From positions 1 through 47,086 of the forward strand of contig JAAYBD010000037.1 of assembly GCA_012719035.1 (NCBI GenBank): a stretch of 47,086 nt of DNA, given 5' to 3'. This DNA is from Clostridiales bacterium. Its GTDB lineage: Bacteria; Bacillota; Clostridia; Oscillospirales; Oscillospiraceae. The notes below the pieces were generated by a model that searched no databases, had not been told where the DNA came from, and saw nothing but the letters and a program-made list of their open reading frames with translations. A program made the translations under genes and the position numbers. Numbering within the stretch: position 1 is the first letter of the stretch; every line of letters begins with the position of its first letter. Shown piece by piece: positions 1 to 7,912 of the stretch.

Positions 1-1004
1 GAACAAGACTGCAATAGCTTTTCAAGACCCGCAAAGTTCTCGCGGCGCCGCAAAATAAAGGAAGGCAGTTTTTCCAGCTGTGCTACGCCGACAGCCGCCT
101 GCATGTCGGTGGCTTTCAGGTTGTAGCCGAAGTGTGAGTAGACATATTTATGGTCATATCCCATAGGAAGACTGCCGTATTGCCTATCAAACCTATGCCC
201 GCAGCGATTATCCTGCCCCGGTCCGCAGACGCAGTCCCTACCCCAATCCCGCAAAGAACGAATTATCTTATGCAGTAAAGGATTGGAGGTGTAAACTGCT
301 CCTCCCTCACCCATCGTGATATGATGGGGCGGATAAAAACTGGAGGTTCCGATGTCTCCGATGCTTCCCGTCTTGCAGAGAACACTGCCCATGTCGTACT
401 CCGTCCCCAATGCATCGCAGTTGTCCTCTATCAGCCACAGCCCATGTACGTCGCAAAATTCTTTTACCGCGCTCAGGTCAAAAGAATTTCCCAGCGTGTG
501 TGCCGCCATGACCGCCTTTGTTCTTGGGGAGAGTGCAGACTCAAGCTGGCTTACATCCATGTTGTATTGAGGAATTGTGATGTCCACAAAGACGGGCACA
601 GCGCCGTACTGGATGATTGGGGCAACCGTTGTCGGAAAGCAGGCAGCTACGGTGATAACTTCATCACCCGGAAGAATCCTCCGCTCCTTGAGCAATGGAG
701 ATGTAAGCGCCATAAATGCCAGTAAATTTGCTGATGAGCCGGAATTCACCAAACTGCAATAACGTACTCCTATGTATTCTGCAAAACGCTTTTCAAATAT
801 TTCGGCATAGCCGCCCGCAGTCAGCCAAAAATCCAACGCGCTATCCACTAAATTGCACATTTCCCGGCTGTCATATACGCGGCCGGCATAAGGTATGCGT
901 GCAGAATCTTCGTCTTTTGGAGCTTCGTGAAATATTGCGCAGTATTCCTTAACCATCTCTAAAATTGCGCTCTTTGCCTCCTGCTTCGTCATATGTTCAA
1001 GCAT
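1..1004 (-). CDS. rfbH: CDP-4-keto-6-deoxy-D-glucose 3-dehydratase (E1), partial at left edge
   Basis: This gene removes the C3 hydroxyl of CDP-4-keto-6-deoxyglucose, the step that makes 3,6-dideoxyhexoses. About 334 codons are visible and the C-terminus lies outside the window. The fold is that of the DegT/AryC1 aminotransferases, but the usual PLP lysine is replaced by histidine in [14 protein letters not shown] (His228), the hallmark of E1, which uses PMP. A C-x1-C-x7-C cluster (Cys258, Cys260, Cys268) plus Cys196 in EDNCDALG matches the [2Fe-2S] ligands of E1 in number and order. The start at 1004 is favoured by a GGAGG nine bases upstream; it lies 4 nt after the rfbG stop, so the genes are co-transcribed. 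Identity is firm; the final sugar cannot be named because later genes are off-window. Confidence 0.93.
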   Translation of the reverse strand, partial: MLEHMTKQEAKSAILEMVKEYCAIFHEAPKDEDSARIPYAGRVYDSREMCNLVDSALDFWLTAGGYAEIFEKRFAEYIGVRYCSLVNSGSSANLLAFMALTSPLLKERRILPGDEVITVAACFPTTVAPIIQYGAVPVFVDITIPQYNMDVSQLESALSPRTKAVMAAHTLGNSFDLSAVKEFCDVHGLWLIEDNCDALGTEYDMGSVLCKTGSIGDIGTSSFYPPHHITMGEGGAVYTSNPLLHKIIRSLRDWGRDCVCGPGQDNRCGHRFDRQYGSLPMGYDHKYVYSHFGYNLKATDMQAAVGVAQLEKLPSFILRRRENFAGLEKLLQSC

Positions 1005-1008
1005 TCTC

Positions 1009-2058
1009 TCAGCCTCCAGATATAAATTCATCGATTTGCCGCTCCATAATCCCGCTGACATCCCCGCCGTTCATATACTCCCGCGTCCATTCCACAGTTT
1101 TCTCAACTGCAGTCCTGATTCCCCAACGCGGGCGCCAACCGAACTCTGACGTAATTTTGGAACAGTCCAGCCGGAGCATATCAGCCTCCCTAAAACGGTC
1201 GGTATGAGGCGGCGCCTCCCAGCGCATCCCCTCTCCCCAAGCATCGCAAAACATCTGCGCCAGCTCCCTGCTGCTTACACAGCCCTCTTTATCCGGTCCT
1301 ACATTATAGTCACCCGCCTTTTCGGGATTCTGATATTGCCGCTGCGCAACCATAAGATAGGCGAAAAGAGGTTCAAGCACATGCTGGTAGGGGCGCACCG
1401 CATCAGGATTTCTTAAAAAAACCGGTCGCTTTGCCAATGCTGCCCGAACACAGTCCGGCATGATACGATTTTTGGCAAAATCCCCGCCGCCGATCACGTT
1501 CCCTGCCCGCATTGCCGAAATGCCGACAGGCTTTCCCGAAAAAAAGGAATCCCTGTAGCAATGGGTTACAAGCTCTGAACAAGACTTGCTGTTGGAATAT
1601 GGATCGTGTCCGTCCAGAACATCTGTTTCCCTATAGCCCCATACCCACTCCTCATTGCGGTAAACCTTATCGGTAGTCACATTGACAGCTGAGCCAACGC
1701 TTTCGCTTTGGCGCACGCACTCTAAAACCCGTACAGTTCCCATTACATTGGTTTCATATGTCAAAGCAGGATTATGATATCCCTCCTGCACAAGGGGCTG
1801 AGCGGCAAGATGCAGAACAATATCGGGGCGCGCTTCCCGAAACGCCGCCATAAGGTTCTTTTCATCCCGAATATCAGCAATGACAGACTGCATAAAGTCC
1901 TTGACCCCGCAAATGTCAAACAAATTAACCGCCTCGGGCGCAAGGGCGTATCCGTATACTTCCGCTCCAAGCTTTAGGAGGATTCGGCAAAGCCATGAGC
2001 CTTTAAAGCCTGTATGCCCTGTTACAAACACCCGCTTTCCCCTATAGAACTCCATCAT
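1009..2058 (-). CDS. rfbG: CDP-glucose 4,6-dehydratase
   Basis: Converts CDP-glucose to CDP-4-keto-6-deoxyglucose in the cytoplasm, the second step of CDP-dideoxyhexose synthesis. It is an extended short-chain dehydrogenase/reductase: the NAD-binding motif GHTGFKGSW lies at the N-terminus, the catalytic TTDK replaces the usual Ser/Thr segment, and a YxxxK (YSNSK, after DGHDP) follows. Length is 349 residues, normal for the family. The start at 2058 overlaps the rfbF stop as ATGA; an adjacent ATG at 2055 would serve equally well, and a longer reading from 2094 is less likely because it runs far into rfbF. It is the middle gene of rfbF-rfbG-rfbH. Confidence 0.93.
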   Translation of the reverse strand: MMEFYRGKRVFVTGHTGFKGSWLCRILLKLGAEVYGYALAPEAVNLFDICGVKDFMQSVIADIRDEKNLMAAFREARPDIVLHLAAQPLVQEGYHNPALTYETNVMGTVRVLECVRQSESVGSAVNVTTDKVYRNEEWVWGYRETDVLDGHDPYSNSKSCSELVTHCYRDSFFSGKPVGISAMRAGNVIGGGDFAKNRIMPDCVRAALAKRPVFLRNPDAVRPYQHVLEPLFAYLMVAQRQYQNPEKAGDYNVGPDKEGCVSSRELAQMFCDAWGEGMRWEAPPHTDRFREADMLRLDCSKITSEFGWRPRWGIRTAVEKTVEWTREYMNGGDVSGIMERQIDEFISGG

Positions 2059-2828
2059 TTCCAGATTTTCCACGGTGCCGCTCCTTTCTCCCAAAGCTCC
2101 TCCAGTTTTGTTTTATCGCGCTGGGTATCCATGCACTGCCAAAAACCCGTATGTAAGTAAGCCGCTAATTTATGATCCCGCGACAGCTTTTCTAAAGGCT
2201 CCTTTTCAAAAACGGTTTGGTCGCCTTCAATATAGTCAAATATCTCCGGCTCTAATACCATAAATCCGCCGTTAACCCAACCGACATCCAGTTCTGATTT
2301 TTCCCGGAAAGATACTACCTCGTTTCCCTCAATGTCTACCACCCCAAAACGTCCCTCCGGACGTATTACCGTCATTGTCGCGGACTTTCCCTGTGCGCGA
2401 TGGAAGTCAAGCAGCGTTTTTATGTCTACATCAGACACGCCGTCGCCATAAGTAAGCATAAAGGTATCATTTTCCGTATAAGGCCTAATACGCTTAATGC
2501 GTCCGCCCGTCATTGTATGCAGTCCAGTATCTACCACAGTCACCTTCCACGGTTCAGTGATGTTCGTATGTATCTCAGCCTTATTTCCGTTACGGTAATC
2601 AAAAGTTACATCACAATGATGAATAAAGTAGTCCGCGAAATATCTCTTAATCACCTCGCCCTTATAACCGCAGCAAATGACAAACTCATTAAAGCCATGT
2701 TCAGCATAAGCTTTCATAATATGCCAAAGTATCGGCTTTCCGCCGATTTCTATCATCGGTTTAGGCTTTAGATGAGATTCCTCGGAGATTCGGGTACCAA
2801 AGCCCCCAGCCAGCAGAACCACTTTCAT
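2055..2828 (-). CDS. rfbF: Glucose-1-phosphate cytidylyltransferase
   Basis: Joins CTP and glucose 1-phosphate to give CDP-glucose and pyrophosphate, the entry step for CDP-dideoxyhexoses. The protein of 257 residues starts with the nucleotidyltransferase signature LLAGGFGTRISEES and KPKPMIEIGGKP, followed by YGDGVSDVD carrying the metal-binding aspartates. Length and motifs match RfbF. A strong GGAGGAGGGG sits upstream of the ATG. It is the first gene of the operon and has a plausible sigma-A promoter at 2895-2923. In Gram-positives this pathway usually feeds a surface polysaccharide or glycan. Confidence 0.95.
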   Translation of the reverse strand: MKVVLLAGGFGTRISEESHLKPKPMIEIGGKPILWHIMKAYAEHGFNEFVICCGYKGEVIKRYFADYFIHHCDVTFDYRNGNKAEIHTNITEPWKVTVVDTGLHTMTGGRIKRIRPYTENDTFMLTYGDGVSDVDIKTLLDFHRAQGKSATMTVIRPEGRFGVVDIEGNEVVSFREKSELDVGWVNGGFMVLEPEIFDYIEGDQTVFEKEPLEKLSRDHKLAAYLHTGFWQCMDTQRDKTKLEELWEKGAAPWKIWK

Positions 2829-2894
2829 TTTTCCCTGCCCCTCCTCCGCAAATATGTTCCGAAACTGAAACTCACCCTTTATTCTATTGACAAA

Positions 2895-2923
2895 ACAGTA
2901 TTATTGTGAATTTTCTTATTCAA
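2895..2923 (-). promoter_or_regulatory. Candidate sigma-A promoter of the rfbFGH operon
   Basis: On the minus strand TTGAAT (2923-2918) and TACTGT (2900-2895) are separated by 17 nt. The predicted transcript would start about 60 nt before rfbF. This is inferred from spacing and partial consensus match only. Confidence 0.45.
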
Positions 2924-2951
2924 AAGCCTTTAAATTATGCCGTACAAAACA

Positions 2952-2986
2952 AAAGAAATCGATTCTTTAACAGAATCGATTTCTTT
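2952..2986 (-). terminator. Intrinsic terminator after the antiporter gene
   Basis: A perfect 15-bp inverted repeat with a 5-nt loop. On the minus strand it is followed by TTTTGTTTTG, a U-rich tail. It lies 55 nt beyond the antiporter stop and separates that operon from rfbFGH. Confidence 0.75.
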
Positions 2987-3041
2987 CAATGGCACAAACA
3001 TTAGCTTATTGCGGGGAGTTTTGTGCGTTTCAACTCCCATT

Positions 3042-4220
3042 CTATTCATAAGCTTTTATCTCGCCCGCTTTTGTAAGTGCAATCTTGGTAATCGCGGGAC
3101 CGGTTAACTCATAAATAAGCGTAGCGCACAACACAACAGCCCGTATTGTATCTCCATATTGCGGCAGCTGCTGTGCTGCAACAAGTGATAGACCAATTGC
3201 CACTCCCGCTTGCGGCATCAGTGTAAATCCAATATATTTCTTGACGGTACTATCTGCTTTTCCAATAACCGCACCGAGATAGGCACCCGATATTTTACCG
3301 AAAATTCGTGTAATAACATAGATAACGCCAATCACACCTATTTGAGGAAGGATACCAATATTGAGCTCCGCGCCGGAAATGACAAAGAACATGACAAAAA
3401 GCGGTGGTGTAAAGCCATCAACCTGTTTCATAATTTCCGGTGTAGATGCAGAAATGTTTACCAACGCCGCTCCCATTCCCATACAAAGCAGCAATCCAGA
3501 CAAACCAAGTGTTGTTGCAATACCTGCTCCCAAAAACACAAAAGCGCAGGATAAAACAAGTCTATTAGAGCCCTTTTTAAAAAATTTAAGCAGCCACGCA
3601 AACGCAACGGCAAGGATAATGCCTATAAGCAAAGAGCCGATAATTTCAATCATCGGCTTTAAAAGCAACATAAGCACAGAGGTTTCACTGGGATTAGTTA
3701 TGGTAGAAACGATGGCAGATGCAAAACCGTATAAAATGAGTGCTACCGCATCATCTATTGCTACGACACTCAGCAGAGTATCGGTAACAGGTCCTTTTGC
3801 TTTGTATTGGTTGACAACCATTATTGTCGCAGCGGGAGCTGTTGCAGCAGCAATTGCCCCCAGCAGCAACGCCAACGGAAAACCAAAACCAAATATTACT
3901 AAAGTTATAAATACACAAATGGAAGCCGTTGCAGCTTCCAATAACGCAATAATAATCGGCGTTATGCCAACCTTCTTGAGATAAGAAAACTTAAACTCTC
4001 CGCCAATGATAAATGCAATAAATCCAAGAGCTGCTTCTGAGACAAGATTGAGGTCTTCCATCATCTCCATGGGCAAAATGCCTAAACAATATGGTCCGAT
4101 AAGAAGCCCGCCAATGAGATATCCAGTTACATTAGGCAGCTTAATAAACTTAACAGCACGACCGAAAAACAATCCGCTAAAGAGGAGCAATGCCAGATAA
4201 AACAGAGTAGAAAATGTCAT
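3042..4220 (-). CDS. Kef/CPA2-type cation:proton antiporter, membrane domain only
   Basis: An integral membrane protein of 392 residues with about 12 hydrophobic segments, resembling the transport domain of CPA2 (KefB/KefC/NhaS) antiporters. The motif VAIDDAVALILY carries the paired aspartates expected at the ion-binding site, and the proline-rich AATAPAATIM segment precedes it. It ends after the membrane domain: the cytosolic RCK/TrkA-N domains of KefB/C are absent. Its ATG overlaps the stop of the upstream PII-like gene (ATGA), so the two are translationally coupled. I infer that the PII-like protein supplies the regulatory input usually given by RCK domains. The transported ion (K+ or Na+) cannot be told from sequence. 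Confidence 0.85.
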   Translation of the reverse strand: MTFSTLFYLALLLFSGLFFGRAVKFIKLPNVTGYLIGGLLIGPYCLGILPMEMMEDLNLVSEAALGFIAFIIGGEFKFSYLKKVGITPIIIALLEAATASICVFITLVIFGFGFPLALLLGAIAAATAPAATIMVVNQYKAKGPVTDTLLSVVAIDDAVALILYGFASAIVSTITNPSETSVLMLLLKPMIEIIGSLLIGIILAVAFAWLLKFFKKGSNRLVLSCAFVFLGAGIATTLGLSGLLLCMGMGAALVNISASTPEIMKQVDGFTPPLFVMFFVISGAELNIGILPQIGVIGVIYVITRIFGKISGAYLGAVIGKADSTVKKYIGFTLMPQAGVAIGLSLVAAQQLPQYGDTIRAVVLCATLIYELTGPAITKIALTKAGEIKAYE

Positions 4221-4555
4221 CTTTCTACACCTTCCACATCTTCGATAGGTAATGTAAACAAAATTGCAGTATTTGGCTTGGAAAGATCCCCAACAATGTC
4301 ACGAACTGTCTGCTTTGCTAAATTTACCTGTTCTTCGCGTAGTACTACAAATATGGTCTTACTGTCCTCGCGGTCATCGGAATCAATTAGATAACGCAAT
4401 GAACCAAATAACGGTAAGTCTTCACTCTGTGTTAAAACTCTCAGCATACCAGTGCTGTTTAATATTGTTGCACCGCGCAAGCCTCTTGCTGTCATTGTTT
4501 CCAATAGAGCTTCAAGCATTTCAACTTTGTTAAGAACAATGATCATCAATTTCAT
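4217..4555 (-). CDS. PII-like (GlnB-fold) small protein
   Basis: A soluble protein of 112 residues with a beta-alpha-beta pattern. The C-terminal stretch NTAILFTLPIEDVEGV resembles the PII segment that ends in a FVLPVE-type strand, and the middle region could form a T-loop. This is a distant match: the canonical uridylylated tyrosine is not evident. The start at 4555 is chosen because AAAGGAG lies eight bases upstream; a longer reading from 4585 would include that ribosome site. The gene is first in a two-gene operon with the antiporter and overlaps it by 4 nt. By analogy with AmtB-GlnK and SbtA-SbtB pairs it probably regulates the transporter in response to a small ligand; this is inference. 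Confidence 0.65.
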   Translation of the reverse strand: MKLMIIVLNKVEMLEALLETMTARGLRGATILNSTGMLRVLTQSEDLPLFGSLRYLIDSDDREDSKTIFVVLREEQVNLAKQTVRDIVGDLSKPNTAILFTLPIEDVEGVER

Positions 4556-4658
4556 ATCTTTACTCCTTTCATTCATATCCCTCACAATATTAATTCTATA
4601 CTTATTCTTTTCATTATCAAGGTTTTTAGTGCATGATAATAAGCACTATCTATTCTAA

Positions 4659-4681
4659 AAATTGTTCAATATGAACAATTT
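4659..4681. promoter_or_regulatory. Palindromic operator-like site upstream of the PII-like/antiporter operon
   Basis: A perfect 10-3-10 inverted repeat (arms AAATTGTTCA, centre ATA) lies about 105 nt before the PII-like start. Its symmetry and AT-richness suggest a dimeric regulator site. No T-tract follows, so it is a poor terminator. Confidence 0.4.
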
Positions 4682-4801
4682 CCCTCTAATCTAAGCACTG
4701 TTTTTGTGAGGACTTTCATTTGTCATGAAAACACCTGAATGACATCCTAAAAAACACTGTTCTTTTGAACGGAGTTTTTGAGAGTAAAAGCCCTCAAAAT
4801 G

Positions 4802-4835
4802 AAGATGTCATCGGCTTTTCAGCCGATGACATCTT
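4802..4835. terminator. Strong hairpin terminator, about 100 nt after the XRE gene
   Basis: A 15-bp perfect stem with a 4-nt loop is followed by GTTTT on the plus strand and CATTTT on the minus strand. On the minus strand it would end transcripts from the XRE regulator gene. The space from 4682 to 4936 contains no convincing reading frame. Confidence 0.6.
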
Positions 4836-4936
4836 GTTTTCCATATTCAAGTTGGGATTTGAACTGTTATTTACTAAAGATGATACCTATAATGCAAGAA
4901 TACAATATTCTGTCTGGGCTCATTCTTTATAAATTT

Positions 4937-5410
4937 TTATTTTTTTAATTTTGTAGCAATATTCTTGATACCTGTTGCTACAAATGTAACTAACCCACTA
5001 AATATAAATAAAAAGCCTATCGGTATTAAGAAGAAATTCTCGTGCAAAAAGCCTTGTGCATCGATGTATTCCACAGAGTTCGCTTTTATTATAATACAAG
5101 TTACGCCAATCAACAGTAGTGCAGCACCGATAATGATAGCAATTAAATTCATTTTCGCTCTGCGTGTTTCGCTCCCATCTTTAATTAATTTTTCAGTAAT
5201 GTTATTCATATCCTTTCCTCCCAAAATTAATTGATCCAGCGAAAGATCAAATGCCAAGGATAATTCAACAACCATTTCTAAATCCGGAAGATTTTTATTG
5301 TTCTCCCAATTTGAGATGGCTTGCCTTGATACATTCAATTTTTTAGCCACCTGTTCTTGGGTTAAACCTCTTTCTTTTCGAATATTTCTGAACTGTTCAC
5401 CGAAATCCAT
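4937..5410 (-). CDS. XRE-family helix-turn-helix regulator with two C-terminal membrane segments
   Basis: 157 residues. Residues 1-60 form a Cro/C1 HTH domain (LRNIRKERGLTQEQVAKKLNVS-like layout ending in SRQAISNWENNK). After a short linker there are two hydrophobic segments at about residues 88-108 and 127-147, resembling the DUF3955 type of membrane tail. Such proteins are presumed membrane-tethered repressors. The start has GGAGG nine bases upstream and a sigma-A-like promoter at 5437-5465. It is monocistronic; no target gene is evident nearby. Confidence 0.85.
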   Translation of the reverse strand: MDFGEQFRNIRKERGLTQEQVAKKLNVSRQAISNWENNKNLPDLEMVVELSLAFDLSLDQLILGGKDMNNITEKLIKDGSETRRAKMNLIAIIIGAALLLIGVTCIIIKANSVEYIDAQGFLHENFFLIPIGFLFIFSGLVTFVATGIKNIATKLKK

Positions 5411-5436
5411 TCTATAATACCTCCGCTGTTTCTTTA

Positions 5437-5465
5437 AGCATAGCTCATCGCCGCTACTTAATCAA
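5437..5465 (-). promoter_or_regulatory. Candidate sigma-A promoter of the XRE gene
   Basis: TTGATT (5465-5460) and TATGCT (5442-5437) with 17-nt spacing on the minus strand, about 30 nt before the ATG. Confidence 0.45.
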
Positions 5466-5671
5466 GCAAGCATTTCTTGCATCGACACTTTTCAGCGCCA
5501 GAATCACTTTCATTGATAATTTTAGAGCTAATTTCCGCAATTGCAGACCTGATGGTCATCTGATTTTATTTTGCATATTGCAATCAGCGCAGCCATTACT
5601 TTGCATAAAACACTACCACTGTATATAGGTGAACTTATAAATATTTTGACTTTATTTTACCACCAAAACAA
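5466..5671. other. Intergenic stretch with no recognised gene
   Basis: Between the XRE promoter and the terminator at 5672 I see no reading frame with a ribosome site and no strong hairpin. The sequence is AT-rich. Confidence 0.5.
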
Positions 5672-5709
5672 AAAGCCATGTATGAGTTCAAATCCTCATA
5701 CATGACTTT
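5672..5709 (-). terminator. Intrinsic terminator downstream of the DUF4417 locus
   Basis: A 10-bp perfect stem (arms 5677-5686 and 5695-5704) is extended by further pairs after one mismatch. On the minus strand it is followed by CTTTTTGTTTTGG, a good U-rich tail. It lies about 110 nt past the end of the DUF4417/98-residue reading frame. Confidence 0.7.
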
Positions 5710-5819
5710 CCTATGGTGCCGGTGTTGAGTCAGGATTATTTCAGGAAATCCAGTAATAGCAATGGTTTGATGGCGGTCAATATGTAGAAATATCTCCCAA
5801 ATAAGTACATAGAGGCACT

Positions 5820-6116
5820 TTAAATTGTGCGGTCAATCACGTTCACCTGAGTAATCACATCTCTCAGACGGTCACCAGAAATGATGTATTCCAAAGCGTT
5901 GTCGGCTGTATCAAATGCGACCTCTGTTTCCGGCTTATTTGACTCGTAAATGGTGATTCTTTTATCTTTGCCATAGCGTATGATCCAATAGTGTTTTCCC
6001 TTCCACTCAAACTCAATTTCCGCGCCGCTGTTAATGCTCCACTTGAATTCGCTTATCGTTTTGAAGCGATCCTCTTCTGGGGTATTGTGGCCGTGCATAT
6101 AGACAATATTAGCCAT
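5820..6116 (-). CDS. Possible independent 98-residue protein in frame with the DUF4417 pseudogene
   Basis: The C-terminal 98 codons of the pseudogene frame start with an ATG at 6116 preceded by GGGAGG at seven-base spacing, a ribosome site strong enough to define its own gene. The product begins MANIVYMHGHNTPEED and ends GGDRLRDVITQVNVIDRTI. I do not know its function; it looks like a small soluble alpha/beta protein. It is either a separate gene whose upstream neighbour lost its stop codon, or simply the tail of the DUF4417 protein. Confidence 0.45.
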   Translation of the reverse strand: MANIVYMHGHNTPEEDRFKTISEFKWSINSGAEIEFEWKGKHYWIIRYGKDKRITIYESNKPETEVAFDTADNALEYIISGDRLRDVITQVNVIDRTI

Positions 6117-7052
6117 TTTCGAGCCTCCCAAATATCTTTTAAATGCAGGTATATTGCCATCCCAATAGTTTTGATGTTGACCAAAATTAGGGTGGTTTCC
6201 CTCCCATGTTATATCATGGTCGTGTGGATTTGAATGATCTTTGGAGTTATTGTGGTCAGAATGATGCCTCTCTCCGGTGGCTTTCCCATCAGAGCCAATT
6301 TTGGTTTCCCGTTCGTTACCATTTTTATCCGTAGTTCTATTTATATCTCCGGGATTGCCGACAAGCCTTTTATCATCTTCCTTTGACGGTTGCCAATCAC
6401 CGCCATAGGCGCTACCACCACCTTTGAAAGTATCAAGGTACGGCGATATTGTATCATGTGTTCCAATAAAAGTCCCACCGATTTTAAAAGCATCCAAATC
6501 TTCATATGCCGATTTGCGCTCAAAGTTCATGAATTTCCAAGAGCTGAGTTCATAATCCACATGAACAATATCGCCCTGTATTTCAGGAAACGGCGTATTA
6601 TAACAGACAATTTTCTCCGGCTCAATAAGCCGCAACATCTCATTGTAGCCCGCCAAGAACCATTGCTTTTGATCCTTACGATTACCGTGCTCCGTGGCCA
6701 TATAAGTGGATACTGCGACAACGCTGCCCTTTTCAATCCCCTCAAAGCAAAAGTCGAAAGATGTTTCATCACCCCAGTTCACCGTGGGGATTACCCTTAT
6801 GCCTTTAGATGCCCAGTAAGCTCCGCACCAGCGGTTACGAAACACATTATAAAGCTACATGACCGGAGCCATCTCTAAGTACATGCTAAAATCCGGAGAT
6901 AATACCGCACGATAACGTGACAGTTAATTATCGAAGTCATCGGGCTTTGCCTCGAATTTTGGAATAATCGGTATTTTCAGTTTGCCTTTGCCCGAGAATT
7001 GATTGCGCAAGAGGGTTTGGCTTGTTCTGTAATTGTAGTTATCCTCTATCAT
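5820..7052 (-). pseudogene. DUF4417-family gene, disrupted by an apparent deletion and two in-frame stops
   Basis: Reading from the ATG at 7052 (GGAGG seven bases upstream) gives MIEDNYNYRTSQTLL and continues to ...PDDFDN, then TAA at 6926-6924. The same frame continues with LSRYRAVLSPDFSMYL, then TAG at 6857-6855 where the family would have glutamine (CAG to TAG), then LYNVFRNRWCGAYW and a long open frame to 5820. From memory of the family, about 40-50 residues are missing between DDFDN and LSRYRAV, so a deletion probably created the TAA junction. The intact part carries VIPTVNWGDETSFDFCF and SVVAVSTYMA typical of DUF4417, then a hydrophilic RHH/DHxxxxHxHDH region. A GTG at 6845 could start a truncated protein but lacks support. 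Confidence 0.75.
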
Positions 7053-7254
7053 AATGATACCTCCTGAAAGCAGTAGGGAATAGGTCCCTCTGCTTATAGG
7101 AGGCAAGGGTGCAATTATTGCACATAACAATACAATCATCTTATTTTTTGTGTACATCCACAAAAATGGAGACACGAATTTGACATTTATCTGCGGGTGG
7201 TAGGTCAGGACTTTTCCGGACAAAAGTATAGTATTTGCAATGGTTTGAGACGAC

Positions 7255-7280
7255 AAAAGCGACCGAAGTCGGCCGCTTTT
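7255..7280 (-). terminator. Terminator of the tRNA-Leu gene
   Basis: The arms AAAAGCGRCC and GGYCGCTTTT (10 bp with one G-U pair) enclose a 6-nt loop immediately after the tRNA. The stem ends in TTTT on the minus strand. Confidence 0.75.
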
Positions 7281-7284
7281 GCCT

Positions 7285-7369
7285 TGGTGCGGATAACAGG
7301 AATCGAACCTGCATGGATTGCTCCGCCAGATCCTAAGTCTGGTGCGTCTGCCAGTTCCGCCATATCCGC
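7285..7369 (-). tRNA. tRNA-Leu (anticodon UAG), CCA encoded
   Basis: The acceptor stem pairs GCGGATA with TATCCGC and is followed by discriminator A and encoded CCA (7287-7285). The anticodon stem CCAGA/TCTGG holds the loop CTTAGGA, giving anticodon UAG (codon CUA). The long variable arm after it is typical of leucine tRNAs, and the T-arm reads GGTTCGATTCC. Length is 85 nt with CCA. Confidence 0.95.
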
Positions 7370-7394
7370 ATTTTTAAGGATTGCATATAAAAAT

Positions 7395-7436
7395 ACGCAA
7401 AACAGTGTGTGATATAAAAATAAAACTGTTTTGCGT
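7395..7436 (-). terminator. Probable terminator after spoVAE
   Basis: A 12-bp perfect stem (arms 7395-7406 and 7425-7436) with an 18-nt AT-rich loop. On the minus strand it is followed by ATTTTTATA. It separates spoVAE from the tRNA gene. Confidence 0.55.
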
Positions 7437-7509
7437 TGAAATGTTAGCATATTACTATGCAGTTGTCAAATGTTTTTTATGTTTTACAATCTTACGCCAA
7501 TTTATAATA

Positions 7510-7881
7510 TCAGCTTACCTTGTCCTTCGATTTAAAAATCAATGCAACAACAAGTCCAAAAAACACTGCTGCGGCAATGCCTGCTGCCGATGCGGTAAAG
7601 CCTCCGGAAAACACTCCGATCAAACCTTTTTCGGCAACGGCTTCTCTTACGCCCCGAGCAAGTGCATTCCCGAACCCCGTCAAAGGAACGGTTGCCCCTG
7701 CACCCGCCCATTTTACCAAGGGTTCGTATATCCCGATCGCCCCCAAAACAACTCCCGCCACAACATAAGTGCTCAAAATTCTTGCGGGCGTCAGGCTTGT
7801 TTTATCTATCAATATCTGACCGATGGCACATAATAATCCGCCCACGGCAAATGTCTTTATATAAGTTAATAATATTTCCAT
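7510..7881 (-). CDS. spoVAE: Stage V sporulation protein AE (SpoVAE/SpoVAEb)
   Basis: A small integral membrane protein of 123 residues with about four hydrophobic segments. The segment PLTGFGNALARGV and the glycine/alanine-rich membrane spans match the SpoVAE(b) family. SpoVA proteins form the inner-membrane channel that moves Ca2+-dipicolinate into the forespore and out at germination. GGAGGG precedes the ATG and the gene follows spoVAD by 31 nt. Expression under sigma-G is expected from the family. Confidence 0.92.
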   Translation of the reverse strand: MEILLTYIKTFAVGGLLCAIGQILIDKTSLTPARILSTYVVAGVVLGAIGIYEPLVKWAGAGATVPLTGFGNALARGVREAVAEKGLIGVFSGGFTASAAGIAAAVFFGLVVALIFKSKDKVS

Positions 7882-7912
7882 TATATCCCTCCGTTATGAT
7901 TGCAGGGTTTTA

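Noticed and set aside
321-1207. Several plus-strand open frames of 60-134 codons
   Set aside because: They lie antisense to rfbH and rfbG, have no ribosome sites, and have low-complexity, unfamily-like proteins; the minus-strand reading matches known enzymes throughout.
4850-4870. GGATTTGAAC-like stretches at about 4855, 5688 and 46745 resembling the T-arm of a tRNA
   Set aside because: No acceptor or anticodon stems can be formed around any of them; most likely chance matches, so no attachment site is claimed.
5705-5815. Plus-strand peptides (for example FDGGQYVEISPK) suggesting a gene remnant
   Set aside because: Too short, with stops nearby and no identifiable family.
7109-7123. 15-nt palindrome GTGCAATTATTGCAC upstream of the DUF4417 pseudogene
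   Set aside because: Short and AT-centred; no second copy or promoter alignment to support an operator.
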